Below, piece after piece: positions 1 through 9,417 of a DNA stretch of 61,129 nt (positions are counted from its first letter, which is position 1; every line of letters begins with the position of its first letter). The notes under the pieces were generated by a model. The model had not been told where the DNA came from, did no database searches, and saw only the letters and a program-made list of their open reading frames with translations. A program made the translations under genes and the position numbers. This DNA is from Gemmatimonadota bacterium (GTDB lineage: Bacteria > Gemmatimonadota > Gemmatimonadetes > Gemmatimonadales > Gemmatimonadaceae), in assembly GCA_028287285.1 (NCBI GenBank), contig JAQBPY010000166.1:1-61129 (forward strand), in the 5' to 3' direction.

Positions 1-744
1 CGCAATGCCCCGCGCGTCAACACGGACAGCCTCGGCGCGAATGTCGCAGCATTGGCGGGCGGCGCGTTGCGTGCCTGTGGGCCGTGGTCCACCAAGGATC
101 GATACATAGGCAGTGCGTCCATCCGCGGAGATGACCGCCGCAATGGGCTCCACCCCTAGCGGGATGGTGTGGGACAGCGTTCCCGTTTCGACGTCGACGA
201 CGGCGAGCGCGTCATTTGCGGGAAGGGGAACCGCAGCGAAGCGCCGTCCGTCGTCGAGCTTTCTGGAGGCGATGGCTGGAGCACCGGCCATGTAATCGCC
301 CAGTGCGGGTGACTGCCACTGGGGCTTGGCGGAGTCGCCATGAGCGTCGGGGGCAATTGCGCTGAGATACGTGACCGCAGGTTGCCGGACGACCGGAGCG
401 CCCGGCGTTGCGGACGGTGCCGGCAATCGCCCTACGGATGAGACGAATACACGTCCGGTGATCCTGTCGACCGTTAGGCCAAAGACGCCTGGGGTGCCAT
501 TGAGCCGAGTTTGTGCGATTGCCTTGTTGGCGCGCCAATCCAGCCGGTAGGTGATGTTCGGTGCCGCGACCCAGACTTCGTCGGAGCTCCTGCCAAAGCG
601 CACACCGGCCACTTTTCCGTCGAATGCGCTTTGCACGCCCGCTGGCGACACCCGTTGTCCCGTGGCAATTACGCCTGGGTCTTTTACATCGCGATGCGGT
701 GCGGCTTGCACCTGTAGCAGGGCAATCAGCGTGAGGTGGATCAC
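1..744 (-). CDS. Exported YVTN beta-propeller protein, truncated by the window edge
   Basis: The reading frame is open from a GTG at 744 to the left edge (248 codons, 3' end missing). The N-terminus begins IHLTLIALLQVQAA, a short hydrophobic signal-like stretch. Downstream is a typical 40-residue propeller repeat, with VVDVETGTLSHTIPLG followed by VEPIAAVISADGRTAYVS, the signature of YVTN/YncE-type seven-bladed propellers. It starts 59 bp after the lactate permease stop on the same strand, so the two may be co-transcribed. Substrate and role cannot be told from this fragment; some family members carry a C-terminal phosphoesterase domain, which would lie outside the window. The GTG start is chosen because no ATG lies in frame between the permease stop and this point. 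Confidence 0.72.
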   Translation of the reverse strand, partial: MIHLTLIALLQVQAAPHRDVKDPGVIATGQRVSPAGVQSAFDGKVAGVRFGRSSDEVWVAAPNITYRLDWRANKAIAQTRLNGTPGVFGLTVDRITGRVFVSSVGRLPAPSATPGAPVVRQPAVTYLSAIAPDAHGDSAKPQWQSPALGDYMAGAPAIASRKLDDGRRFAAVPLPANDALAVVDVETGTLSHTIPLGVEPIAAVISADGRTAYVSILGGPRPTGTQRAARQCCDIRAEAVRVDARGIA

Positions 745-802
745 TGGGGCACTATTGAAGAATGTTTGTCGTGCTGGTGCCGTTTGTCTTTGCTTGATGC
801 AG

Positions 803-2395
803 TCAACGAGGAACCATCGCGGTGAACGGTGCAACGTAGGCCTGCAGCAATGCTAACACGCCCACCAGAAGGGCAAGTATCAATGAGTGCACGAATACGA
901 AACGAAGAATCTTTCCTTCGTGCCCGTACCAGCGCGTGGCCGTGCTCGCGACGACGATACTTTGCATGTCAATCATTTTGCCCATCACGCCGCCCGAGCT
1001 GTTCGCCGCAGCCATGAGCACAGGCGACAGGCCGAGCTGGGTGGCGGTGATTTTCTGGAGGCTGCCGAACAGCACGTTGGACGCGGTATCCGAGCCGGTG
1101 AGTGCCACGCCGAGCCAGCCGAGCATGGTGCCGAAGAGCGGATAGAATACCCCGGTGCGTGCGAAGGCGAGACCAAGGATCGCGTCGAGCCCCGAATACC
1201 GTGTGAGATACCCGATGGCGAGCATGGCGACGATCGTCACCAACGATGGCCACACGATGACGAGGGTCCGCCCGTACATCGACGCCATCTTCCGGAACGA
1301 ATACCCGAGCACCAGGCCGCCCAGCAGCGCGGCGATGAGAATTGCCGTGCCGGTGAGCGACAGGATATTGAACGAGAAGATGGCCGGCTCCGCCTGGACC
1401 GCGGCAACGACGGGAGGCACCCGCTGCACCACGCCATCCAGGAACGGCACGTGAATTTGCGGTGCATAGATGGCGTTCAACGCCTTCTTCACCGGCGCCA
1501 GTCCCCACGCAAAGACGAACGCGCAGAGCAGCATCCATGGTATCCACGGTTTCAGCGGACCGCGCGTCGATGGCCCCCGTGCTCCGCCCTCGCGCATCCG
1601 CACGAATGCCGTGACGGCAATGATCGACGTCGCACCCGCCACCACGTCGACGAGGTACGGCCCGTGAACGTTGGACATGACGAACTGCGGAATGGCGAAG
1701 CTCAATCCCGCCACGAGCAGGGTGGGCCACGTCTCCCTCACGCCACGCCATCCGTCGTAGGCAAAGATCAGCCAGAACGGAATGGCCACTGCGAAGACCG
1801 GTACCTGGCGTCCGACCATCTTGCTCAACGTGAGCAGGTCGATGCCCGTTACGCCCTGCAGTGCGAGGATGGGCGTGCCCATGGCACCAAAGGCGACCGG
1901 TGCCGTGTTCGCGATGAGCGAGAGGCCGGACGCCTGCAATGGACTGAAGCCCAGCCCGATCAACAGCGCTCCCGTGATCGCCACCGGCGTGCCGAAACCC
2001 GCGGCGCCCTCGAAGAATGCACCGAGCGAGAAGGCGATGAGGACGAGTTGAATGCGACGGTCGGCGCTCACCGTGCCGATGCCCGCCTGCATCTGGTCGA
2101 ACGCGCCGTGTTCCTTGGTGAGCTGATACAGGAAGATGATGTTCAGCACGATCCAGCCGATGGGCCGCAACCCATACGCCGCACCCATTCCCACCGCCGC
2201 CGCGGCCGCGCTGGCCGGCATGCCGAGGACACCCACGGCGATGATGACCGCGCTCGCAAGCCCGATGAGCGCCGCCACGTGTGCCTTGACCCTGCCCGAC
2301 GCGATGCATCCGAGCAGGATGACGACCGGCACCGCAGCGACGATCGTCGAGAGGAATGCGTTGCCGAGTGGATCGTAACTTTGTGCCCAGTGCAT
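803..2395 (-). CDS. lldP: L-lactate permease (LctP family)
   Basis: A 530-residue polytopic inner-membrane protein of the lactate permease family (lactate/glycolate:H+ symport). I chose the ATG at 2395 because MHWAQSYDPLGN matches the usual family N-terminus (W-x-Q-x-YDPLGN); the frame stays open upstream to 2521, but that stretch is polar and lies in the divergent promoter region. Conserved segments include FFEGAAGFGTPVAITGALL and a C-terminal NSSGGVMGKMID motif typical of LctP. About a dozen hydrophobic helices are visible. It is divergent from the DUF3667 gene (105 bp apart) and followed by the YVTN propeller gene. It probably imports lactate as a carbon source. No lactate dehydrogenase is in the window. 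Confidence 0.93.
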   Translation of the reverse strand: MHWAQSYDPLGNAFLSTIVAAVPVVILLGCIASGRVKAHVAALIGLASAVIIAVGVLGMPASAAAAAVGMGAAYGLRPIGWIVLNIIFLYQLTKEHGAFDQMQAGIGTVSADRRIQLVLIAFSLGAFFEGAAGFGTPVAITGALLIGLGFSPLQASGLSLIANTAPVAFGAMGTPILALQGVTGIDLLTLSKMVGRQVPVFAVAIPFWLIFAYDGWRGVRETWPTLLVAGLSFAIPQFVMSNVHGPYLVDVVAGATSIIAVTAFVRMREGGARGPSTRGPLKPWIPWMLLCAFVFAWGLAPVKKALNAIYAPQIHVPFLDGVVQRVPPVVAAVQAEPAIFSFNILSLTGTAILIAALLGGLVLGYSFRKMASMYGRTLVIVWPSLVTIVAMLAIGYLTRYSGLDAILGLAFARTGVFYPLFGTMLGWLGVALTGSDTASNVLFGSLQKITATQLGLSPVLMAAANSSGGVMGKMIDMQSIVVASTATRWYGHEGKILRFVFVHSLILALLVGVLALLQAYVAPFTAMVPR

Positions 2396-2500
2396 GCGCG
2401 CTCCGCTGACGGTCGTAGTGCAGCGGCAGATAATGCGGGCAGGTTGTTCCACCTGCAACCACAGTAGCGCAGGTCCGCGCAGGTCGTGTAGTATGTCGCG

Positions 2501-3430
2501 GTGACACTTCCTCTCCCGCACGGCCAGCTCGTGAGCACCGCATGCCTCAACTGCGGCAGCCCACTCACCGGGCCATTCTGCGCGTCATGTGGCCAGCGCG
2601 ACATCCCACCTTATCCTGGGGTCAAGGATCTCGTCGTCGACGCATTCTGGGAATTGTCCGGCTGGGATGGCCGTTTCGCGAACACCGTGAAGGCGCTGGT
2701 GCAACGGCCGGGCATGCTCACGCGCGAGTTTCTCGAGGGACGCCGTGCGCGGTACATCTCGCCGCTGCGGCTTTACCTCATGGCGAGTCTCGTGTATTTC
2801 GTGCTTGCGGCGGCTGCGCCGTCGGCCCACATCATGCCGGATGCGCTCATTGGCAGGAAACCGGACGCATCGCAACCCGCCGCACCGCTGTCCACTTCCG
2901 GGCGCCTGGGCAAGGAGGCCGGCGATGCTCTTGCCAACCAGCGGGTGCTCTCACCCGCGGAGCGCGACAGGGCACTGAAGGACATGGAGCGTGCGCCGTC
3001 GGTGCTTCGTCCGTTCCTGCGCAAGGCAGTGAGCGATCCGGTGGGCTTCCGGCGCGGAATCATCGCGACCATGCCGCGCATGCTGTTCGCGCTACTGCCG
3101 ATGTTCGCCGCGATCGTGGGGCTTTTCCATCGCGACCGGAAGTATCCCGAGCATCTGTACTTCGCCATCCATCTCCACGCGTTCATCTTCCTTGCGTTCT
3201 GCATTCCACAGCTGCTGAAGCTCGCGCACGTTCCAATGGTTGGCGTGGTATCGGCGTTCATTGCGGTGCTGTGTGTTCCGACGTATGCGACGATGGCATT
3301 CCGGTTGGTTTATGGCGGCTCCGTGACAGGCACGCTGGTGAAGGAAGCATGCATTGCCGCGATTTATGCCGTCGTGTCGCTCGTTGCATTCATTATCATG
3401 ATCTACTGGATCGCCGTTACATCCACCTGA
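2501..3430 (+). CDS. DUF3667-type zinc-ribbon membrane protein
   Basis: A 309-residue protein starting at GTG 2501 (an ATG at 2493 runs straight into a stop). Residues 16-33 form a zinc ribbon with two C-x2-C pairs (CLNC and CASC). The segment GMLTREFLEGRRARYISPLRLYL follows (split here as GMLTREFLEG and RRARYISPLRLYL), which is characteristic of DUF3667. A hydrophobic helix follows at about 90-105, then a polar region, and three to four more hydrophobic segments lie in the C-terminal third. The biochemical role of the family is unknown. It sits 9 bp upstream of the RidA gene and is probably co-transcribed with it. Function is not inferred. Confidence 0.8.
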   Translation: MTLPLPHGQLVSTACLNCGSPLTGPFCASCGQRDIPPYPGVKDLVVDAFWELSGWDGRFANTVKALVQRPGMLTREFLEGRRARYISPLRLYLMASLVYFVLAAAAPSAHIMPDALIGRKPDASQPAAPLSTSGRLGKEAGDALANQRVLSPAERDRALKDMERAPSVLRPFLRKAVSDPVGFRRGIIATMPRMLFALLPMFAAIVGLFHRDRKYPEHLYFAIHLHAFIFLAFCIPQLLKLAHVPMVGVVSAFIAVLCVPTYATMAFRLVYGGSVTGTLVKEACIAAIYAVVSLVAFIIMIYWIAVTST

Positions 3431-3439
3431 GCACACCTC

Positions 3440-3826
3440 ATGACTCACCGTTACATCCAGAGCGCCAACCTTCCCATGCCCGTTGGGCCGTATTCGCCCG
3501 GCATCGGATTCGAGCGTCTGATCATCGTGTCCGGGCAGGGCGCCACGGATCCGGCAACGGGCCAGCTTGCTGGTGCGGGCGCAGCGGCGCAGACGGAACA
3601 GTGCCTCGCCAATCTCCGCACGATTTTGCAGGCCGGTGGGTCAGACTTGCAGTACGTGTTGCGCTGTGGCGTCTTTCTCCTGGACATGAAGGAATTCAGC
3701 GAGATGAACGGCGTGTACGAGCGCGTGTTTGGCGATCATCGGCCGGCCCGCACCACTATTCAGGCGGCGGGTTTGCCGGGTGATGGGCTGCGCGTCGAGA
3801 TCGACTGCATCGCGTACACGCCGTAG
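3440..3826 (+). CDS. RidA family protein (cytosolic, YjgF/UK114)
   Basis: A 128-residue protein of the RidA/YjgF/YER057c/UK114 family. Canonical members deaminate 2-aminoacrylate and related enamines/imines and so protect PLP enzymes. It starts without a signal peptide (MTHRYIQSANLPMPVGPYSPG). The family motifs are present: PVGPYSPG near the N-terminus, SGQGATDPATG, the conserved arginine in PARTTI and the glutamate in VEIDCIA, both of which line the ligand pocket in RidA. A second, exported RidA-like gene lies at 25509-25949. It ends 3 bp before the convergent subtilase gene. Confidence 0.9.
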   Translation: MTHRYIQSANLPMPVGPYSPGIGFERLIIVSGQGATDPATGQLAGAGAAAQTEQCLANLRTILQAGGSDLQYVLRCGVFLLDMKEFSEMNGVYERVFGDHRPARTTIQAAGLPGDGLRVEIDCIAYTP

Positions 3827-3829
3827 CGC

Positions 3830-5419
3830 TTACGGCCGCAGCGCGCCCATCGACTGCGCCATCTTTACCGCTTCATACGCGTTCACGATGGCGCCGGTGG
3901 CGCTGAGGGTCCCGAAAGCGACACTGCCCTTTCCGCCCGGTGCGGCAACCTGCTCGGTGGCGTGTGACGTGGCTGATGTGAGAATGATGCGCTTCACGTC
4001 GGCCGCGGTAAGGTTCGGAAAGTACCCCATCAGCAACGCAGCCACGCCGGTGACGACGGGCGCGGCCATGCTGGTGCCGCTGTCGCGCGCGTACTTGCCG
4101 CCGGCGACGGTGGAGTAGATGTCCACGCCTGGCGCAAACACGTCCACGAGACTCTTGCTGTAGTTCGAGAACGTGGCAACGAGGCTGTCACCCGTTTTCC
4201 ACGAGCTCGCACCAACCTCGATCCAGTTCTGCGCGCGTCCGCCGCCCTCATACATGGATGTGGGGAACGACACCTTCTTCGAGTTGTCTTCGCCGTCGTT
4301 GCCGGCCGCGTGAATCATCAGGACACCCTTGGCATCGGCGTACTTCACGGCGTCATCGACGGCTTTTTTCTCGGGCGAGTACCCTTTGCCGAAGCTCATG
4401 TTGATGACGTTCGCGCCGTTGTCCGCGGCGTAGCGAATGGCGTTCGCCACGTCCTTGTCGCGCTCGTCGCCATCGGGAACAGTGCGCACGATCATGAGTC
4501 GCACGGCCGGTGCGATGCCATCGATCCCGATGTTGTTGCCCCGTACCGCGCCGATGATGCCGGCCACGTGGGTGCCATGCAGTGCGTCGGGCCCGGTCAC
4601 ATCGTTGTTCCCGTAGTAGCGTTCGGTCAGGTCTGCGTAGTTGTCGCCCACGATCTTGCGTGAATCGAAGTCCGGATTCAGCCCGAATGCCGCGCGAGAT
4701 TCGTATTCCTTGAGTCCGTCGTCGATCTCCTTGCGCGTGAGGCCCTGCGCATTGAGCTGCAGGAACACGGATTTTGCACGCTGCACTTCCGGGTCGTTCG
4801 ACACGATGGCCTGCACGCGCTCCACCGTGAGCGAATCGCGCATGATGACGGCACTGAGCACTTTGGACACGAGCCTGGACACGGTATCGATCTTCTTCAC
4901 CTGCGCGAGGGTCCCCATCACCTCGGCGCGCTCGCGCTCGAAGTCCGCCATGATGGTCTTGCAGGTCTCCGGCGGATAAGGCGATGTGCCGGCCTTGCAG
5001 CGGGCGGCGAGCCGTGTGACCTCGTGCGTATCGGGGCCGACGTCGCGGCCGTCCTTGCCACCGATGAAATCCCAGCCGCGGATGTCATCGGCGTAGCCGT
5101 TGCCGTCGTCGTCTTTGGCGTTACCGGCGATCTCCTTTGGATTGGTCCAGAGATTCGCGCGCAGGTCCACGTGCGCGGTATCGGTGCCGCCGTCGATGAC
5201 CGCGACGATGACCGTGCGTTTGGGCTGCACGCCGGCGAGCAACTCCTTCATGGCGCGCTCGCTGCTGATGCCGGGCACGCCGTCGGTCTTGAGGTCGAGC
5301 TGGTGCCAGTTCCTGGCCGGCCCAGCCTCGGGCAGCGGCACGATGGACGTGACCTGGGCGCCGAGCGTGGCGAAGCCGGCGAGGCAGACGAGAGCAACGG
5401 CGCGGAATATGATTTTCAT
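3830..5419 (-). CDS. Exported S8 family serine protease (subtilase)
   Basis: A 529-residue secreted subtilase. The start at 5419 gives a clear signal peptide (MKIIFRAVALVCLAGFATLGAQ); longer in-frame starts to 5500 lack one. The catalytic triad is visible: Asp in VAVIDGGTDTAHVD (about residue 76), His in ALHGTHVAGIIG and Ser in SGTSMAAPVVTGVAALL near the C-terminus. An insertion of about 180 mostly charged, helical residues separates Asp from His; it begins with a calcium-site-like stretch, KDDDGNGYADD. There is no obvious C-terminal sorting domain. It is divergent from the formate dehydrogenase operon (134 bp between starts) and convergent with RidA. It probably degrades extracellular or periplasmic protein. 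Confidence 0.92.
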   Translation of the reverse strand: MKIIFRAVALVCLAGFATLGAQVTSIVPLPEAGPARNWHQLDLKTDGVPGISSERAMKELLAGVQPKRTVIVAVIDGGTDTAHVDLRANLWTNPKEIAGNAKDDDGNGYADDIRGWDFIGGKDGRDVGPDTHEVTRLAARCKAGTSPYPPETCKTIMADFERERAEVMGTLAQVKKIDTVSRLVSKVLSAVIMRDSLTVERVQAIVSNDPEVQRAKSVFLQLNAQGLTRKEIDDGLKEYESRAAFGLNPDFDSRKIVGDNYADLTERYYGNNDVTGPDALHGTHVAGIIGAVRGNNIGIDGIAPAVRLMIVRTVPDGDERDKDVANAIRYAADNGANVINMSFGKGYSPEKKAVDDAVKYADAKGVLMIHAAGNDGEDNSKKVSFPTSMYEGGGRAQNWIEVGASSWKTGDSLVATFSNYSKSLVDVFAPGVDIYSTVAGGKYARDSGTSMAAPVVTGVAALLMGYFPNLTAADVKRIILTSATSHATEQVAAPGGKGSVAFGTLSATGAIVNAYEAVKMAQSMGALRP

Positions 5420-5539
5420 GATGTCAATCTGGAGTTGGAAACCCGTGCAGACAACGAGTGTCGGGACCCCCGGATGACAGGACGCACTTCCCACGATCAT
5501 ACCCCCACCGCATTTTTCGGACGGGACTACCTATATACA

Positions 5540-5553
5540 ACGGAGAGTACCAG
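5540..5553 (+). promoter_or_regulatory. Ribosome binding site of the formate dehydrogenase catalytic gene
   Basis: The sequence CGGAGAGTACCAG lies directly before ATG 5554. The purine tract GGAGAG is 6 bases from the ATG and supports this start over the in-frame ATG at 5458, which lies inside the shared intergenic region. An AT-rich CTATATACAA about 10 bp upstream could be part of a -10 region, but no convincing -35 was found. Confidence 0.55.
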
Positions 5554-7500
5554 ATGGCCCGCAAAAGCTCGGCCTTCCGCCCGTATGAGCGCCTCACCAC
5601 CGCGCTCGTTCGCGACAACGGCGCCCTTCGTCCAGCCACATGGGACGAGGCCCTCGACCGCGCCGCGGACGGATTCAAGCGCAACCTGGAAAGCGGCGGC
5701 CCCAACGCACTCGGCACCTTCAGCTGCTCCAAATCCACCAACGAGATGAACTTTCTCGCTGGCAAGCTGAGCCGAGTGGCGTTCGGCACCAATAACATCG
5801 ACAGCTGCAATCGAACGTGACACGCTCCTAGCGTCGTCGGTCTGGCGACAGCGTTTGGTGCAGGCGGGGGAACGAACTCATATGCAGAAGTCGAGGAGAC
5901 GGACGTCGTCTTCCTGTGGGGTTCGAACGCCCGTGAGGCACACCCAATCTGGTTCCATCACCTGCTCAAGGGGATCCGGCACCACGGCACGCGTCTGTAC
6001 GTCATGGACCCGCGCCGGACGTCGAGCGCCCAATGGGCCGACGTGTGGCTCGGGCTGCGCGTGGGCAGCGACATTGCCCTCTCCAACGCGATGGCGCGAG
6101 AGATCATCCATGCGGGCCTGGCACATGAAGCCTTCATAGGGAATTCGACGACGGGCTTCGAGGAGTACAAGGCATCGGTCGAGATGTACACGCTGGAATA
6201 TGCCGAACCCATCACGGGCATTCCGGCCGACGTGATTCGCGAAGCGGCCCACGCGTTTGCAACGGCCGAGCGGGCGATGGTGTGCTGGACGCTGGGCATC
6301 ACCGAGCATCACAATGCCGTCGACAACGTTCTCTCGCTGATCAATCTCTGCCTGCTCACCGGACACGTGGGCCGCTGGGGCTCCGGCTGCAATCCGCTCC
6401 GCGGACAGAACAACGTCCAGGGCGGCGGCGACATGGGCGCCATCCCCAACAAGCTCGCGGGCTTTCAGGACATCGAGCAGGATCCCGCGGCGCGCGAGCG
6501 CTTCGAGAAAGTATGGAACACGAAGATCCAACCGACGTACGGCAAGAACCTCACCCAGATGCTGCATGCCATGCACCAGGGTGAGATGACATCGCTGTTC
6601 GTCATTGGCGAAAATCCGGCACAGTCGGACGCCGATGCGCATCACGTCGTGAAAGCACTAACGGGACTCGATCACCTCGTTGTGCAGGAAATCTTCCTGA
6701 CCAAGACGGCGGAGCTCGCGCACGTCGTGCTGCCGTCCACCGCAAGCTGGTGCGAGAGCGACGGCACGGTCACCAACAGCGAGCGTCGGGTGCAGCGCTG
6801 CCGCAAGGCAATGGAGCCGCCGGAGGGCGCACGCGACGAGTTGTGGATTCTTTCCGAGCTCGCGCGCCGCATGGGCTACGACTGGAAAACACCGACGGCC
6901 GAGGAAGTATGGGATGAAGTGCGTGTCGTCGCTCCCGACTTCGCCGGCGGCATGAGCTACAAGCGCCTCGAGGAGCTGGGCGGCATCCAATGGCCCTGCC
7001 CCGACGAATCACATCCGGGAACGCAGTTCCTCCATTCACGCCTCTGGGAAACACCCGTGGGCGGACGCCCGGCACCGTTCAGTGTCGTCGTCAACGAGCC
7101 GCCAACGGAAGAGCGCACTCCGGAATTCCCGTTCCTACTCACAACGGGAAGGCGCCTGGAGTCGTACAACACTGGGGTGCAATCGGGCGGCTACGATTCA
7201 CCGCTGCACTTTGGCGAGGCGCTCGACATCTCCCCTGAAGACGCACTTCGGCTGGGCATCGCCGAGGGAGACATCGTTCGCATCACGTCGCGCCGCGGCA
7301 GCGTGCTGGCCCCCGCACACATCGACCGCGCGCTGCGTGAAAATCTCGTGTTCATGACGCTCCACTTCCCCGACGAAGTCAAGACCAACGTGCTGACGAT
7401 CGATGTTTCAGATCCCAAGTCCGGCACGGCTGAATTCAAGGCGTGCGCGGTGCGTGTCGAGCGTGCGAGCGTTGGCGCCATGAATGCGGAGCTCGTCTAA
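5554..7500 (+). CDS. fdhA: Formate dehydrogenase catalytic (Mo/W-bisPGD) subunit, selenoprotein, lacking its N-terminal iron-sulfur part
   Basis: The reading frame runs from ATG 5554 to TAA 7498-7500 (648 residues) if the in-frame TGA at 5818-5820 is read as selenocysteine (residue 89). The context NIDSCNRT-U-HAPSVVGL aligns with the active site of E. coli FdhF (ARV-U-HGPSVAGL), and the frame continues without interruption as a normal formate dehydrogenase. A SECIS-like hairpin follows the UGA. The molybdopterin-binding domain runs to about residue 510 and the dinucleotide-binding domain from about 520 (FPFLLTTGRRLESYNTG). The protein begins at FRPYERLTTALVRDNG, just after where other FdhA proteins have the N-terminal [4Fe-4S] segment; that segment is encoded separately at 9414-10379. 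It is the first gene of a tight operon. Its role is formate oxidation (or CO2 reduction) with electrons passed to the NAD-reducing subunit. No sel genes, fdhD or cofactor genes are in the window. Confidence 0.92.
5818..5852 (+). promoter_or_regulatory. Selenocysteine UGA codon and bacterial SECIS-like hairpin
   Basis: UGA is at 5818-5820. Exactly 18 bases later is the loop GGUCU (5839-5843), closed by a stem of 5833-5838 (GUCGUC) with 5844-5849 (GGCGAC). It includes one U-G pair, and two more pairs follow (5831-5832 with 5851-5852) around an unpaired A5850. As I recall E. coli fdhF, the same 18-base spacing and the same GGUCU loop are recognised by SelB. The downstream codons translate as HAPSVVGL, conserved in Sec-type formate dehydrogenases. 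Structure was judged by eye, not by energy calculation. Confidence 0.85.
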
Positions 7501-9417
7501 GTGGATCTGAAGCTTCTCGACGCGGAGCCAACCTTAGAGGAGCGGGAGGCAGTTGATGCGGCGATTGGCGCTCCGACGTCCGCGTGGGACGGCGGCGAGC
7601 GCGGCACACATCGCGACGCACACACCGCACTTGGCGGCGCATCGGTGCGAAACCGTCGGCACGAGCTCGTGCCGGCGCTTCAATCATTGCAGGCGCGCGT
7701 TGGCTGGATCAGTGAAGGTGGACTCGGTTACGTCTGTGAGCGGCTCGGTGTGCCTCCCGCCGACGCATGGGGTGTCGCAACGTTCTATGCATTGCTTGCG
7801 ACGACGCCAAGGCCCAGGCGCGTGCTGCATGTGTGCTCCGACATTGCGTGTGCGCGTAAGGCACATGGCGTGGAACTGGCTTTAGAGGCAAGCGTTGGAC
7901 CGCCAATTTCCGGAGCACCTTCTGGTGATTCCATTATTCTGGGCGATGACGAGGCCGCATGGATGCACTCACCCTGCCTCGGCATGTGTGACATGGCGCC
8001 AGCGGCGCTGCTCACCGTTGCGGGCGAAACTCCGGTGGAGCGGTTGTGCGGCAACATCACGCCGGATCGCGCGAGCGGCTTGCTGGCCAGGCGACGCGTG
8101 CGGTCCACGAGCGCGGATATCCTGTATGTCGAGCAACGGCTGGCCACGACAACGCCTTACGCGACCGTGCCCGACTCCTCGGCGAGCGCACCCATTCCGC
8201 AGCTGGGCGATCCGTCACTCGTGCTGTTGAAGCGTGTTGGCGTCGTTGATCCGACGTCGCTGGAGTCGTATCGCGCCGCAGGCGGATTTGAGGCGTTGCA
8301 GCGTGCGCTGGAGATGGGCGCCGAAGCGGTTGTGGCTGAGGTAAGCGCCTCGAAGCTCGTGGGACGCGGGGGCGCAGCATTTCCAACGGGGCGAAAGTGG
8401 GAGGCCGTTCGCACCCAGCCTGCGCAGCCGCACTACCTCGTATGCAATGCGGATGAGTCCGAGCCCGGCACGTTCAAGGACCGCCTGCTGATGACGCATG
8501 ATCCGTTCGCCATCGTGGAGTCGATGACGATTGCGTCGTTCGCTGCGGGCTGCTCGCGTGCGTACCTGTATGTTCGTGCGGAATATCCACTCGCGTACGA
8601 ACGCATCGCGAACGCCATTGCCCGGTGCCGCGATGCGGGCGTCTTTCCGAGCGGGTTCGACATCGAGCTCCGTCGCGGCGCGGGCGCATACATCTGTGGC
8701 GAGGAAACCGCGCTGTTCGAGAGCATCGAGGGAAAGCGTGGCGAGCCGCGCAGCAAACCTCCTTTTCCGGTGAATTCCGGCTTGTTCGGCAAGCCAACAG
8801 TGGTGAACAACGTGGAGACGTTGGCAAACGTCATTCCGATTCTGCTGATGGGCGGCACCGAGTACGCGAAGATCGGTACGGCGGGATCGACGGGGACACG
8901 ATTGTTCTGTCTCTCCGGCGCTGTGAGAAAACCTGGCGTGTACGAAGTGCCTTGCGGAACGTCACTGCGCTCGCTCCTCGAATTGGCGGAGGTGCGGGAG
9001 ATGTCCGCGCTGCTGCTTGGCGGAGCGGCCGGGAATTTTCTGCGGCCCGATGAAATCGACGTCGAGCTTTCGATGGAAGGTGCACGTGCGGCCAATGCGA
9101 CGCTCGGCTCCGGTGTCGTGCTTGCCTTTGACGAACAGACGGACCTGCACCACGTCGTTCGTCGCATTGCCGGATTCTTTCGTGATGAGTCGTGCGGGCA
9201 GTGCGTACCCTGTCGCGTTGGAACGGTGCGTCAGGAGGAATCGCTGCACCGGCTCGCGCACGGTCGTCCCATTGGCGGTGTGGCGGGTGAGCTGGCGCTG
9301 CTCGAGGAGGTTGGTGTCGCGATGCGGGACGCGTCCATTTGTGGGCTCGGACAAACAGCCTATGCGGCGGTGGAGTCGGCCATCAAGCGATTGCGACTGT
9401 ACGAGGGGATGGCATGA
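7501..9417 (+). CDS. fdhB: NAD-dependent formate dehydrogenase beta (diaphorase) subunit, NuoE-NuoF fusion
   Basis: A 638-residue protein starting at GTG 7501, immediately after the fdhA stop. Residues about 30-190 are NuoE/HoxE-like, with [2Fe-2S] ligands in CSDIAC (about 112-117) and CLGMC (about 160-164). Residues about 225-638 are NuoF-like, with the FMN/NADH glycine-rich motif GRGGAAFPTGRKW (about 288), GAGAYICGEETAL (about 394) and the [4Fe-4S] motif SCGQCVPCR (about 563) plus a final cysteine in SICGLGQ. This layout matches HoxF/FdsB-type subunits. It should accept electrons from the iron-sulfur chain and reduce NAD+ in the cytoplasm. Its stop overlaps the next start (ATGA), which indicates translational coupling. 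Confidence 0.9.
   Translation: MDLKLLDAEPTLEEREAVDAAIGAPTSAWDGGERGTHRDAHTALGGASVRNRRHELVPALQSLQARVGWISEGGLGYVCERLGVPPADAWGVATFYALLATTPRPRRVLHVCSDIACARKAHGVELALEASVGPPISGAPSGDSIILGDDEAAWMHSPCLGMCDMAPAALLTVAGETPVERLCGNITPDRASGLLARRRVRSTSADILYVEQRLATTTPYATVPDSSASAPIPQLGDPSLVLLKRVGVVDPTSLESYRAAGGFEALQRALEMGAEAVVAEVSASKLVGRGGAAFPTGRKWEAVRTQPAQPHYLVCNADESEPGTFKDRLLMTHDPFAIVESMTIASFAAGCSRAYLYVRAEYPLAYERIANAIARCRDAGVFPSGFDIELRRGAGAYICGEETALFESIEGKRGEPRSKPPFPVNSGLFGKPTVVNNVETLANVIPILLMGGTEYAKIGTAGSTGTRLFCLSGAVRKPGVYEVPCGTSLRSLLELAEVREMSALLLGGAAGNFLRPDEIDVELSMEGARAANATLGSGVVLAFDEQTDLHHVVRRIAGFFRDESCGQCVPCRVGTVRQEESLHRLAHGRPIGGVAGELALLEEVGVAMRDASICGLGQTAYAAVESAIKRLRLYEGMA

Noticed and set aside
887..2467. 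Plus-strand open frame of 526 codons opposite the lactate permease gene
   Set aside because: Composition is dominated by Arg, Glu, His and Asp; it is the complement of a hydrophobic membrane protein and has no recognisable motif.
5458..5820. Formate dehydrogenase fragment read as a pseudogene with a premature stop
   Set aside because: The stop is TGA exactly at the selenocysteine position, the frame continues intact and a SECIS-like hairpin follows, so selenocysteine insertion explains it better than decay.
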